DNA of 64,000 nt from Bacteroidota bacterium (GTDB lineage Bacteria > Bacteroidota > Bacteroidia > Bacteroidales > F082), in contig JAHJTC010000004.1 in the NCBI GenBank assembly GCA_018830105.1, positions 620,001 through 684,000 on the forward strand, given 5' to 3'. Made by a program: the position numbers and the translations under genes. The notes under the pieces are model-generated. The model was not told the origin of the DNA and searched no databases. It was given only the letters and a program-made list of their open reading frames with translations. Below are positions 25,190-33,934 of the stretch, piece after piece; positions within the stretch are counted from its first letter, which is position 1; every line of letters begins with the position of its first letter.

Positions 25190-25790
25190 TACCATCCTCC
25201 GGGCTTTATAGAAGTTCTTTTTTGTGGAAATTTTGCTGATAAACGGGAAATTGTTGCGAAAAACCAAATCACTTCACCTGCCTGACAGAATTCTTTTCAT
25301 CAACCGAAATCAGGCATCAACACTATTGGTTTCCGAACTGAATATACTGTTTCACGGTCTGCCAAATCCTTTAACAGCTTAAGCTACTGGTTATAGGAAT
25401 GCAACAAGTTATGGGGTATTGTTTGTATTATTGTTTTTAAAAGCTGGAGGCATTTTTCGGCGCGATTTATTCGTTAACAGTTCTGTAAGGGCTGAAACAA
25501 AATAGGAATAGCCGACAAATAATATTAAAAAAAACCATTAGGCCATTAAAAATTGTTTACATAGCAATGAAAAAAACTTTAATTTTGCCAAACTAAAAAC
25601 AGTGGATGTTTAATTTTAAAATGGATCTGGTGAAGTAAATAACCTCTGGCACTTAGCCACAGGTTATGCCCTTGTTAAACTCAGGCAAGTTCTTGCCTGA
25701 TGAATTTTTATTACTATTTATTACAATATTTTGATCGGAGCAGCACAAAACTATTTGTGCTGTGGTTTTGATCCATAAATTTTTAATACC
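25190..25790 (+). promoter_or_regulatory. Long non-coding upstream region of the methyltransferase gene with three hairpins
   Basis: About 600 bp without a gene. Near its right end a -7 box TAATTTTG (25580-25587) marks a likely promoter. The best TTG (25553-25555) is 24 bases away, longer than ideal. Between it and the start codon are three strong hairpins in a row: 25641-25665 (10-bp stem, one mismatch), 25681-25700 (TCAGGCAAG / CTTGCCTGA, perfect) and 25741-25762 (CAGCACAAA / TTTGTGCTG, perfect, loop ACTA). The second is followed by a T-rich stretch (GAATTTTTATT) and could act as an attenuator. No known riboswitch was recognised. Confidence 0.5.
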
Positions 25791-26564
25791 ATGAGTAAAG
25801 AAAACACATCCATACACGATTTCGATTTTCAAATCATTTGCGAATATTTTTCCGGACTGGAACGACAAGGCCCCGGAAGCCCTGAAAACACGCTTAAGGC
25901 TCTTAGTTTTATTAAGGGTTTGAGTGATCATGCACAAATAGCCGATATTGGCTGCGGTACAGGTTCGCACACCAGGGTAATGGCCCAGCATATCTCAGGA
26001 CAAATTATCGGCGTTGACCTCTTTCCTGAATTCATAGCATTGTTCAACCAACATGCTATTAATCTCAAGCTAGAAAAGCGTGTGAAAGGGATTGCAGGCA
26101 ATATGGAATCACTTCCATTTGAAAATGAATCGCTTGATTTGATCTGGTCAGAAGGCGCGATTTATAATATTGGTTTTGAGCGCGGACTGATTGAATGGAA
26201 AAAATTCCTGAAAAAAGACGGACACATCGCTATTTCGGAAGCTTGCTGGTTTACTGACAGCCGCCCTGCCGAAATAGAAGCGTTCTGGCTGGACGCCTAT
26301 CCGGGAATTGACACTATCGGTAACAAAACGGTGCAACTGATGAAAGCCGGCTTCAAACCAATTGCTGTCTTCATCCTGCCAGAGAATTGTTGGAAGGAAA
26401 ATTTCTACGTTCCGCAAAAACCGTTGCAAGTACAATTCCTTAGTAAATATGCCGGAAATACAACCGCAGAAGCTTTTGTTGCCAACGAACGCCGCGAAGC
26501 CGAACTTTATGAAAAGTACAGTTACTATTACGGTTATGCATTCTTTATTGCACAGAAAATTTAG
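25791..26564 (+). CDS. Class I SAM-dependent methyltransferase
   Basis: A 257-residue cytosolic enzyme. Motif I is [16 protein letters not shown] (Gly54, Gly56), followed by [16 protein letters not shown] (motif II acidic residue) and [20 protein letters not shown] (post-motif, typical of UbiE/Methyltransf_11 enzymes). The C-terminal part (about 150-257) is variable in this family and carries substrate specificity. The N-terminal [20 protein letters not shown] is typical of Bacteroidota small-molecule methyltransferases of this size. Substrate unknown. It stands alone on the plus strand behind an unusual structured leader and ends at a clear terminator (26584-26625). Confidence 0.9.
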   Translation: MSKENTSIHDFDFQIICEYFSGLERQGPGSPENTLKALSFIKGLSDHAQIADIGCGTGSHTRVMAQHISGQIIGVDLFPEFIALFNQHAINLKLEKRVKGIAGNMESLPFENESLDLIWSEGAIYNIGFERGLIEWKKFLKKDGHIAISEACWFTDSRPAEIEAFWLDAYPGIDTIGNKTVQLMKAGFKPIAVFILPENCWKENFYVPQKPLQVQFLSKYAGNTTAEAFVANERREAELYEKYSYYYGYAFFIAQKI

Positions 26565-26583
26565 TAGCAACTCGTTTTAAATC

Positions 26584-26625
26584 AACCACACCTGGAAGTA
26601 TTTTTTCGGGTGTGGTTTTATTTTT
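26584..26625 (+). terminator. Intrinsic terminator after the methyltransferase gene
   Basis: A perfect 9-bp stem (AACCACACC / GGTGTGGTT, 26584-26592 and 26609-26617) is followed on the plus strand by TTATTTTTAC. It lies between two convergent genes and may also help end the minus-strand transcript. Confidence 0.8.
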
Positions 26626-26646
26626 ACTTAAAGATAAAATTTTGAT

Positions 26647-28230
26647 TTACCTCACCACCAATTTAGCCGTAAACACTTTATCCTCAGCGGAAATTCTGAC
26701 AAAATAAATTCCGGATTCCATATCCACATCAAGCAGTTGAAGTTCGCTCCAATGCGCTTCTTTGGCATAAATAAGCTTTCCATTTACATTGTAAAGCGCA
26801 AGGCTGGCCAAATGCCCCGGATTGATAGCCTCGGTCAAAACTCTGAAAGGGCCTTTTCCGGGATTGGGGAAAATCTGTAAATCAGGTTTATTGGTGTTGT
26901 TCTCGTTAGTATTGCCAATGATTGAAACGCATTCATCGTTTGAGCTAAGTTCATAAAACAAATAATCAAGCGAAATAGTTGAGGCTGTTCCAAAATCAAA
27001 TGATTCAGCCGTAAACTCTTCAAAAACAAGCGTATAATAGGTACTTTCAACCGGATAACCATAACTACACGAAAGGGCTTCACCCATCTCATTTGTTCGT
27101 ATAAAACCTGTATGTGGCTCAGTTACCTCTTTAACCAATAAAATTGGGCCAAGCCCGATAAATAAGTAGCCTCCATCAGAAAGTGAAACTGCCTGACTAT
27201 TGATCATTTCAGGAAATTGTGCCCAAACCGGATTTCCATCCCAATCGGCCTTAACAAAACTTCCTTCATAACAAATCAATAAGTGTTCTCCGGAAATATC
27301 CCTGTTAATCCTTTGATGTTCGCTGTAATAGCTAGATCCTGAACCACCAAAACCCATTGATTTGGCCCAAATGAAATTACTATTCCTGTCCATGTAAACA
27401 AGAGTCGAACCAGGCGTACCGCCAAAATTACCGGAAAAATAATAGCCGGAATCAACACTGATCAGATCACCAAATTCAGAATCAAACTGATTTTCAAAAC
27501 TGATTTTCTTTGCCCTGATCAATTCGCCTCCCGAAGAAAATTGCATGATAGCTGTCTGCCTGGTATATTCGTTATCTGGTCTGTATTGCCCTCCGACTAT
27601 AATCTCTTCATTATCAAGGCTGGCTACAGATAAACCAGTAAGATGTAAATTTTCATGAAAAAAGGATTTGGCAAACAAAAGTTCGCCTTGCGAATCGTAT
27701 TTAATCAAGATCAATCCAGTTGATGTGGATGTCGGGCTTTCATAAACATAACCCGTAATAAGCACACCTCCATCATCGGTAATGCTCATCCCGGATGAAT
27801 GCAAATACCTGTCATCTGAAAGTCTTTTCACCCAGATCAATTCGCCACTTTTATCCATTTTTATCAAGAGTATATCTTTCCCGTAAGGTTCATAGGAAAA
27901 CAGTGTTGCAGTGATAAAGAAGTTACCATCCGGGCTATTCACAATATCAGTAGGCTGGATGTTATAACCCTGAAGAACCAGTTTTTTTGACCAAATCATT
28001 TCGCCGTTAATATCAAACAGGTGAACAGAACCAGCAGATGGATAATAATTTTCGCTGTCTCCGGAGATCAGCATTAAGCTATCCTCCCCTGCCCAGGCTG
28101 TTCCTGAAACATGAAAGGAATAATAGTCTTCATAGAATACTTTAGAATACCTCAAATCCTTATTTTGTGTAATGGCTAACTGGCTCAATAAGATAAAGGC
28201 TAATCCGATAAGAACATATTTTGGTTTCAT
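26647..28230 (-). CDS. Secreted beta-propeller-like protein with T9SS sorting domain
   Basis: A 527-residue exported protein (signal peptide ending LAITQN). About residues 30-420 consist of repeated blocks in which lines such as GEMIWSKKLVLQGYN, GELIWVKRLSDDRY, GELLFAKSFFHENL, GELIRAKKISFEN and NFIWAKSMGFGG alternate with 'DGGxLITGY'-like strands, the pattern of a propeller built from about 50-residue blades. The last 75 residues (LQIFPNPGKGPFRVL, ALYNVNGKLIY, SGIYFVRIS, KLVVR) are a classic type A T9SS sorting domain. It is therefore carried over the outer membrane by T9SS and released or attached at the surface. Ligand unknown. Confidence 0.9.
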   Translation of the reverse strand: MKPKYVLIGLAFILLSQLAITQNKDLRYSKVFYEDYYSFHVSGTAWAGEDSLMLISGDSENYYPSAGSVHLFDINGEMIWSKKLVLQGYNIQPTDIVNSPDGNFFITATLFSYEPYGKDILLIKMDKSGELIWVKRLSDDRYLHSSGMSITDDGGVLITGYVYESPTSTSTGLILIKYDSQGELLFAKSFFHENLHLTGLSVASLDNEEIIVGGQYRPDNEYTRQTAIMQFSSGGELIRAKKISFENQFDSEFGDLISVDSGYYFSGNFGGTPGSTLVYMDRNSNFIWAKSMGFGGSGSSYYSEHQRINRDISGEHLLICYEGSFVKADWDGNPVWAQFPEMINSQAVSLSDGGYLFIGLGPILLVKEVTEPHTGFIRTNEMGEALSCSYGYPVESTYYTLVFEEFTAESFDFGTASTISLDYLFYELSSNDECVSIIGNTNENNTNKPDLQIFPNPGKGPFRVLTEAINPGHLASLALYNVNGKLIYAKEAHWSELQLLDVDMESGIYFVRISAEDKVFTAKLVVR

Positions 28231-28459
28231 GGCAGGTATTGATTAAGGTTTTTCAACTTCACAAAGCTATTCAATCTGAGTAAAATATTCAAGCAAACAT
28301 TCCAACTTTTAATTTATAGGTTCACTCTTATGTGTATTACATCTTTTTCGTCTTTTGATCATAAATTACCATTTATCGACAATGCAGTTCAGAATGTGCT
28401 TGAACTTTTCAATTAATCATGGGTTGTTTTTCTTTTATTTAGGCTGTTATAATTTGTAG

Positions 28460-28750
28460 TTACAACTTCAACAGTTTGTTATTCAGCTTCGTTCTTTCAT
28501 CACTGTTTATAGTGATGACCCTGTGGGTATTGGAATTTATTGTGATGCTAATATTCCTATCGTGATTTGTAACATAGATATTCTTGCCCCGTTTTTGAAA
28601 TTGTGACGCATGAGTTTGAGCGATCAATTCGTAAATCATTTTCTCAATCTCATCTTTCGATCGCTTGCTATTCAGCTTTTTATTTATTCTTTCGTAAACA
28701 AGTTCGGTATAGCAAATTTTGCTCAAAACTTCTGTTTTATAGCTGTTCAT
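28460..28750 (-). CDS. DUF3781-family small protein
   Basis: A 96-residue cytosolic protein. LSKICYTELVYERINKKL at the start and GKNIYVTNHDRNISITINSN near the end match what I know of the DUF3781 family (short, alpha then beta). The middle helix is charged (SKRSKDEIEKMIYELIAQ). Function of the family is not known. It has 229 bp of non-coding sequence on its downstream side and 370 bp upstream, so it is a single-gene unit. Confidence 0.75.
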   Translation of the reverse strand: MNSYKTEVLSKICYTELVYERINKKLNSKRSKDEIEKMIYELIAQTHASQFQKRGKNIYVTNHDRNISITINSNTHRVITINSDERTKLNNKLLKL

Positions 28751-29120
28751 TTTTGTTTTCAGTTCTTATATTCATTACTAAGCTCCTCCTGCTATAGTTT
28801 CCTATTTGTAAAAGCATAAGTTGGGTTTGGAATTAGGTGTAAAAATAGAACTTCCGAATAACTTTCCAAACTCTTTTGGAAATGCTTTACATGTATCACA
28901 AAGTCATAGCCAATTTTAGCGTGGTTTATGATTTTCTGCCCCAATTTTTTACACAGGCATTCAAAACAGGCAAAAATGATTTGAAAAAGGAAATAGATTG
29001 ATTGCAGAAAAATAAAGCACAGAGGCACGAGGTCTTTGAAAAATGCTTTTATTTTCCCAAGTAAAAATCTATCTTTACCATCTCAGGTGACGATATCCAA
29101 AACCCATTATTTTAACCATT
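28751..29120. other. Intergenic region between divergent genes
   Basis: Holds the upstream regions of the DUF3781 gene (minus) and the DUF3089 gene (plus). A -7-like box TATCTTTA lies at 29070-29077, about 43 bp upstream of the DUF3089 start, without a well-placed -33 element. A 78-codon minus frame in here lacks coding character. Confidence 0.4.
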
Positions 29121-30065
29121 ATGAAACTATTGTATTTTCTTTTAATTTTTCTTTTTTCAAGCACACAACTAATTCAATCACAAACAATTGCTGATTACAG
29201 CAAGAGTTCAGCATGGATCAGCCAGCCAGAAATAATCAATCATAAGGCAGATGTGTTTTATGTGTATCCAACTATTTATTTCTCAAATACACCTGCAAAT
29301 ATGCAGTTGTCAGATGATTCCCTAAAAGAAAAAGCTGTTGGCATATATAAAGAGCAAGCCAGTGTTTTTGAAAATGATTGCAATATTTTTGCCCCATATT
29401 ATCCACAGATGAGCATTGCCGTATTAAACATTGAAGGAGCAGAATTTGATAAACATTTTAATATTGCCTACAGCCAGGTTAAAGCTGCTTTTCAGTATTA
29501 CCTCGAAAATCTTAATGATGGCAGACCCTTTTTTATTGCAGGGCACAGCCAGGGAAGCCTGATGATACTGCAAATGATGAAGGAAAAGCTAATAAATGAA
29601 CAGCTTATTGCTGCTTACGTTATTGGCTATTCTGTTACCAATGAAGACCTTAAGCAACACCCCTGGTTAAAAATTGCACAAAAATCAAATGATATCGGTG
29701 TAATCATTACCTACAACACCCAATCGCCCGATGCAACAGGCTCACCGGTTTTGCTTGAAGGTGCTCATTGCGTCAACCCTTTAAACTGGACTACCAAAAC
29801 CACCTATGCAGCTGATTCGTTAAACCAAGGCGCCGTTTTCTTTGATGAAAAAGAAAATCCACAACCAGCTATCCTTCATTATACTGATGCACAAGTAGGA
29901 TCAGATGGTGCGCTTGTTGTTTCCTCTCCCAATCCGGATGATTTTTACGTCGCCGGAAAAAGCGCTTTCCCCCGTGGAGTTTACCATAGGTACGATTACC
30001 AATTCTTTTACAGAAACCTGCAAGAAAATATCAGAGCAAGGAAAAATGCTTATTTCAATAATTAA
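29121..30065 (+). CDS. Exported alpha/beta hydrolase of the DUF3089 family
   Basis: A 314-residue protein with a signal peptide ending at LIQSQ. The nucleophile elbow is GHSQGS (Ser143) in PFFIAGHSQGSLMILQMM, and the early strand HKADVFYVYPTIYF is typical of DUF3089. Likely further catalytic residues lie in the C-terminal third, where LHYTDAQVGSDGALVV and the His of GVYHRYDYQFFYRNL are found. Family members are esterase-like enzymes of uncertain substrate. Length is normal. It stands alone on the plus strand, convergent with the zinc-ribbon gene behind it. Confidence 0.88.
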   Translation: MKLLYFLLIFLFSSTQLIQSQTIADYSKSSAWISQPEIINHKADVFYVYPTIYFSNTPANMQLSDDSLKEKAVGIYKEQASVFENDCNIFAPYYPQMSIAVLNIEGAEFDKHFNIAYSQVKAAFQYYLENLNDGRPFFIAGHSQGSLMILQMMKEKLINEQLIAAYVIGYSVTNEDLKQHPWLKIAQKSNDIGVIITYNTQSPDATGSPVLLEGAHCVNPLNWTTKTTYAADSLNQGAVFFDEKENPQPAILHYTDAQVGSDGALVVSSPNPDDFYVAGKSAFPRGVYHRYDYQFFYRNLQENIRARKNAYFNN

Positions 30066-30093
30066 GTAGCGTTATTTTCCAAAAAACATCAAA

Positions 30094-30735
30094 TCAAGTT
30101 TTTAGCAACTCAAAAACCGTTGTCTTACCTTGATTACAAGCAGTTATAAACTGTTTCTTCAAGCTATCCCATTCCGGATTTTCCAGGCTGTTTATCAGTT
30201 TCAAACACGCTTCAAAACGACTAAGGTTTCTGTATAGCTCGGCTAAAGTAAGCTTAAAATGATCCTCTTTAGGTTCAATCAAAGCAATTAGCACCTCACA
30301 ATTGTTATGATATAAGTGTTTATCATTTTCATTCAAAAACAGGGACTTCCCATTTCGGGTTCTGTCGTTAAATGCGCGCCATAAATCCAAACGGATCGCA
30401 ATTTCATTTTCCTTTTTTCGGGCAACTTCCTGTTGAAGTGCTAAAACCAAGCCATCCAAGCCCGGCGCTTTCGCCTGGTCAATTTCTTCTAAAGTGACAT
30501 CCGACTGCTCCTCAAAAGGATACAATTCATCAATCGGTTCCTGTTCATGCAGAAAATAGAAACAGTCACAGGAACTACACCTGATCAAATCAGGGAATTC
30601 CGGCAACATCGGTGCAATGCGTTTGCCATCAGAAAAATAGCGGGCACCAAAGGTATTTCCGCTCATCAAACTTTCGTTCGCAACTTTTTGTCCACATTCC
30701 GGACAAGCAAAGATTAAGGTTGGCCCTGGTAACAT
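30094..30735 (-). CDS. Zinc-ribbon protein with helical C-terminal part
   Basis: A 213-residue cytosolic protein. Two CxxC pairs (FACPECGQKV and IRCSSCDCF) about 40 residues apart should bind one zinc ion. The C-terminal 110 residues are helical with a TPR-like feel (FKLTLAELYRNLSRFEACLK then LINSLENPEWDSLKKQF). The overall order of zinc ribbon then helical repeats recalls DUF2225-like proteins, but I could not confirm the family. No enzyme motif is seen. Function unknown. Confidence 0.6.
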   Translation of the reverse strand: MLPGPTLIFACPECGQKVANESLMSGNTFGARYFSDGKRIAPMLPEFPDLIRCSSCDCFYFLHEQEPIDELYPFEEQSDVTLEEIDQAKAPGLDGLVLALQQEVARKKENEIAIRLDLWRAFNDRTRNGKSLFLNENDKHLYHNNCEVLIALIEPKEDHFKLTLAELYRNLSRFEACLKLINSLENPEWDSLKKQFITACNQGKTTVFELLKT

Positions 30736-30808
30736 CTCCAGATTAGTTTAGATTAGACCTACAAAAGTCAACAATTTCATGGGCTTTTCAAATAAAAAAT
30801 AAAATAGA

Positions 30809-30838
30809 TTTGAATCTTTGAATTTTGAATCTTTGAAT
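30809..30838. repeat. Perfect 15-bp tandem duplication
   Basis: TTTGAATCTTTGAAT occurs twice in a row, then continues as related words (CAAATCTTTCAATC). The same words (CAAATCTTTGAATCCC and relatives) begin and end the repeat elements at 52121-52230 and 54181-54260, so this is a small dispersed member of that family. Confidence 0.7.
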
Positions 30839-30871
30839 CAGAAATCTTCAAATCTTTCAATCTTCTCCCCG

Positions 30872-32149
30872 CTATTGCCAAACGACATTTTCAGGTTTCC
30901 ACTTGTCTTTGGGGAAATCCTCGCCGGTAGGATAGCCAACCGGAATAACGTTTAAGGGTATATGATTCTCCGGCAGGTCGAGCGCTTGTGTAACCGCCTT
31001 GATTCTGTCTTCGTATGGATAGGCAGCTGTCCACACCGCGCCTAAACCTAAACTTTCTGCGGCAAGCAGTATATTCTCCGAGGCCGCTGCACAGTCCTGT
31101 GCCCAGTAGCCTTGCTCTTTTAAATTGCCCGCCTTATCCATATCACCGCATACCACAATTGCGGCTTGCACCTGCGACAGCATTTTGGCATAAGGTAACT
31201 GTTCAGCCAATAAGTTCAGGGTTTTAGCATTGGTAACTACATAAAATTTCCAGGGTTGCCTGTTTGCCGCCGTTGGAGCTGCCATGCCCGCTTTGAGTAG
31301 CGCCTCAATTTGTCCTTTTGAAACTGCTTGGTCAGTAAAATGACGCACACTCTTCCGGTTATGTATCACCTCTAATGTTTCATTGGCGTACCTCCGGCTG
31401 TAATCCGGAACAAACGGCTTACCGTCAATATCGTTCAACGACTCTCCGGCCTTTGCTATCCAACGGCCCGTCTCATAATAATTCCCGCTCCCGTATATCA
31501 ATGGATTCAATACGTTCACATCCACGCGGCCTTCAGCATTTAGCACGGCCTCATTCACTTTTACATCTATCACTTTTCCAATAAATTGCCTGTGCGAACC
31601 AAGATCATGAAAAGTAGTAAGCTCGCACTCGATCACGATAGGGAATTCTTTCACATAAGGTGCATTTACAAACTCCCCCTTAACTGGCGTGAGCCCGGTC
31701 TCCTTAAATTTATCCACGTCTTTTCCTGATAAGCGGCCGGCATAATCTACATACCGGGCCATTTCGGAGCTTGGAATATTTACCGTAAAAGCTTTTGACT
31801 CCATAACATTGCCATAGGAGTAAGTAGCTGGTCGCATAGAGACTGCTATGCTGAGCGGATTGGAGTTGCAAATGCCCGCCCAGGCAGCCGTCATAATGTT
31901 GGGGTTGCCCGATTTGTCGTAAGTGCCTATCACAAAAGCAGGTTTGGGGTACACCTCACTTCTTACTCCTAAAGATTTCTTCTTAAATGGTTTCATTGCA
32001 GTATCTGATTTTGTTAATAGGGTATCCAATGCTGATTCGGCAGTTGTTAATGTCTGCCTTTCGGAACGCTCGTTTTTGTTTGTTAATTGAATGACTAGCA
32101 CCAATATGGCGATAGCAAGAATAATATTTAAATATTTTGATTTTTGCAT
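30872..32149 (-). CDS. Membrane-anchored flavin reductase-nitroreductase fusion
   Basis: A 425-residue protein made of two FMN enzymes behind one N-terminal hydrophobic segment (about 7-23), which looks like a signal anchor, so both domains should face the periplasm. Residues about 45-220 are a flavin-reductase-like split barrel (PAFVIGTYDKSGNPNIMTAA, PLSIAVSMRPATYSYGNV, AFTVNIPS). Residues about 248-425 are a nitroreductase domain (VIHNRKSVRHFTDQAV, AAPTAANRQPWKFYVV, then WAQDCAAASENILLAAESLG and LGAVWTAAYP). Each alone is usually cytosolic. The fusion and export are unusual. It is 12 bp behind the FMN-binding/ferredoxin gene, so the two probably form a trans-membrane electron path to an outside substrate. 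Confidence 0.85.
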   Translation of the reverse strand: MQKSKYLNIILAIAILVLVIQLTNKNERSERQTLTTAESALDTLLTKSDTAMKPFKKKSLGVRSEVYPKPAFVIGTYDKSGNPNIMTAAWAGICNSNPLSIAVSMRPATYSYGNVMESKAFTVNIPSSEMARYVDYAGRLSGKDVDKFKETGLTPVKGEFVNAPYVKEFPIVIECELTTFHDLGSHRQFIGKVIDVKVNEAVLNAEGRVDVNVLNPLIYGSGNYYETGRWIAKAGESLNDIDGKPFVPDYSRRYANETLEVIHNRKSVRHFTDQAVSKGQIEALLKAGMAAPTAANRQPWKFYVVTNAKTLNLLAEQLPYAKMLSQVQAAIVVCGDMDKAGNLKEQGYWAQDCAAASENILLAAESLGLGAVWTAAYPYEDRIKAVTQALDLPENHIPLNVIPVGYPTGEDFPKDKWKPENVVWQ

Positions 32150-32161
32150 ATTGCTATCTTC

Positions 32162-33316
32162 TTAAGATTTAGTGTTTTTTATTTTTTTGTAGGAAATCGT
32201 ATCCAGTAAACAACCTGTAGGACAAACTGAACACCAGGGTTTGTTGAAAAATAATGATAACACGAAAACAGACAAACCGAAGAGGATCAATCCGATGCCC
32301 ACGATGCGAAATGAAAAGAACATGAATGGCTCCAGATAGGATAACTCGGGCGTAAAGCCCAATAACAGGGCGCCTGCAATCAATGTCAAATAAATCTCTC
32401 TTACGCTTAACCCTTGATATTGTGTAGGAAGATTTCTTTTTTTGAAAGGCGTGAAGCGATTCGTTAGCTCTTGCAATGCACCCATCGGACAGAGATAGTT
32501 ACAGTAATACTTCCGCTTTCCGATAAATGAGATGGTAATAGCCAGTATAAATGTCACGGTAGTTTGCCAGTTGGCATGCCATGAAAAACCATCCTGCAGC
32601 CAGCTGTGCAGCAATTGGGCAGAAAGCGCATTATTGATGATTAGCCCCATGATGACCAATACCAGAAAAAGATAAACCATGCGGTATTTTGCTGTTCCTT
32701 TTTTGTAAGCGATCACCAGCGATAGCCCCATCAATCCCAGAAACAGTATATCCTTAACCGTACTCCAAAAGCTTGTTTCTGTGATTACTGATGTTTCAGA
32801 TCTCACCACCGAAGATGCCGTATGCCTAACGCCTGCAATCACTGCTTTGCTCGTATGAGTAGCTCCAGAGACGGCATCTACCTTATAATCCACAGCATCC
32901 TCCAAACTGACGCCTTGCCATTTACCAATAAATTCATCTTCATAAATGGCCCGGACGTAATCAAGCGTCTCATTATTAGGTAATAGTATGATTTTGGTAA
33001 TGGTTAAGCTGTCATCAACACCTATCAAGAGCGGAACAATGCCCCCGTAACCAAATTGCCGGGAATAATCTGTCGAAAGAAGTGCTGAACCTATTTTTTT
33101 GTCTTTGCTGTCAAAAACATCAAATACACCGTATCTGTTAAGTTCATAATAAGTTGCCTTGGAGTAGATCTCCTGCAAAGCTTGTAAATCTACTGTGACT
33201 TCAAGTTCATTTTTCTGAAAAATAAATTCCCTGCCCCCTCTGTATGCAATAGCTGCCAGAATTATGATTATCAAAATATACTGGTATGCTGTTTCCCTGA
33301 TTTGCTTATTGTTCAT
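32162..33316 (-). CDS. FMN-binding (flavinylated) and NapH-like polyferredoxin membrane protein
   Basis: A 384-residue membrane protein. After an N-terminal membrane segment (about 13-27) is a periplasmic FMN_bind domain (about 60-170) with DAVSGATHTSKA, the ApbE flavinylation motif. Thr153 would carry the covalent FMN. Four to five further membrane segments follow, and the C-terminal part has two Cys clusters, YCNYLCPMGALQELT and KPWCSVCPTGCLLD, typical of NapH/NosR-type Fe-S proteins. The layout resembles NosR-like proteins that pass electrons over the membrane. It is followed at 12 bp by the exported flavin reductase-nitroreductase. No apbE gene is seen in the window. Confidence 0.9.
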   Translation of the reverse strand: MNNKQIRETAYQYILIIIILAAIAYRGGREFIFQKNELEVTVDLQALQEIYSKATYYELNRYGVFDVFDSKDKKIGSALLSTDYSRQFGYGGIVPLLIGVDDSLTITKIILLPNNETLDYVRAIYEDEFIGKWQGVSLEDAVDYKVDAVSGATHTSKAVIAGVRHTASSVVRSETSVITETSFWSTVKDILFLGLMGLSLVIAYKKGTAKYRMVYLFLVLVIMGLIINNALSAQLLHSWLQDGFSWHANWQTTVTFILAITISFIGKRKYYCNYLCPMGALQELTNRFTPFKKRNLPTQYQGLSVREIYLTLIAGALLLGFTPELSYLEPFMFFSFRIVGIGLILFGLSVFVLSLFFNKPWCSVCPTGCLLDTISYKKIKNTKS

Positions 33317-33401
33317 TAATATTCTAATTGTAATTCTTAAGGCCTTGTAGCACTTTCAATTTGGGTATAAGTGGGGGTTAAACTATTTCTATCCATAGAT
33401 C

Positions 33402-33623
33402 TTAATTTATGTCAATCTTTTTAGTGAGCGTTGGCATTGCAGGCACTTTTTTGTAATCCTCATCAGCCAGTTGCAGCAGTTGCAACCGGCTGTCTGTTTC
33501 AAATATGGAATCCAATATCTGGCTCATCTCAACCGGCGAATATTCTTTAAATTCAGGGTTCGGCCGGTTATTCCGCCCCTCTTTCACTTGCTCAATATAC
33601 TTATACAGTCTCTCTGTATCCAT
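33402..33623 (-). CDS. Short SEC-C-protein-like N-terminal fragment
   Basis: A 73-residue protein. The stretch NPEFKEYSPVEMSQILDSIF then LLQLADEDYKKVPAM resembles the start of longer Bacteroidota proteins that end in a SEC-C-type zinc motif. Those are several hundred residues long, so this is either a stand-alone short form or a remnant cut after about residue 65. It has its own start and no Cys residues. It lies 85 bp upstream of the FMN-binding gene. Confidence 0.4.
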   Translation of the reverse strand: MDTERLYKYIEQVKEGRNNRPNPEFKEYSPVEMSQILDSIFETDSRLQLLQLADEDYKKVPAMPTLTKKIDIN

Positions 33624-33934
33624 AGTTTCATTTTATTGTTACATAGTTCGCCCCAATGCCACACAACGATAAGCATTTTTACAGCCGAATCTGAGCAAAA
33701 ATAACCAAAACGCATCTTCTCAGGTAAAATAGCAGCCAAAAAAAAGAAAAATCACCAATAAAAAACCAGACTTACCTTCGATTTCCTGTGCCTGTCAAAG
33801 GAAGCGGTGTCGAGAGCAATAAACCCGCAAACTCATAAACCCGTAAACTCATAAACCCATAAACCCGTAAACCCATAAACTCATAAACCCTTATGAATCA
33901 AAACCCAACAACCCCTCTAATGAGGCTGAAACGG
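33624..33934. other. Intergenic region with octamer repeat
   Basis: Holds the octamer array at 33821-33892 and otherwise nothing recognisable. It separates the small SEC-C-like gene from the ATPase gene. Confidence 0.5.
33821..33892. repeat. Octamer tandem array (AAACYCRT)9
   Basis: Nine consecutive 8-bp units: AAACCCGC, AAACTCAT, AAACCCGT, AAACTCAT, AAACCCAT, AAACCCGT, AAACCCAT, AAACTCAT, AAACCCTT. The period is exactly eight although units vary at positions 5, 7 and 8. Related arrays are at 52301-52332 and 54307-54346. Confidence 0.85.

Noticed and set aside
25681..25700. Hairpin as terminator of an upstream gene
   Set aside because: No plus-strand gene lies upstream; the hairpin is within the leader of the methyltransferase gene.
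28792..29028. 78-codon minus-strand gene before the DUF3781 gene
   Set aside because: Composition is that of non-coding A/T-rich sequence with scattered Cys and Phe; no motif or fitting start context.
33821..33892. CRISPR array
   Set aside because: Units are 8 bp with no spacers, so it is a simple tandem repeat.
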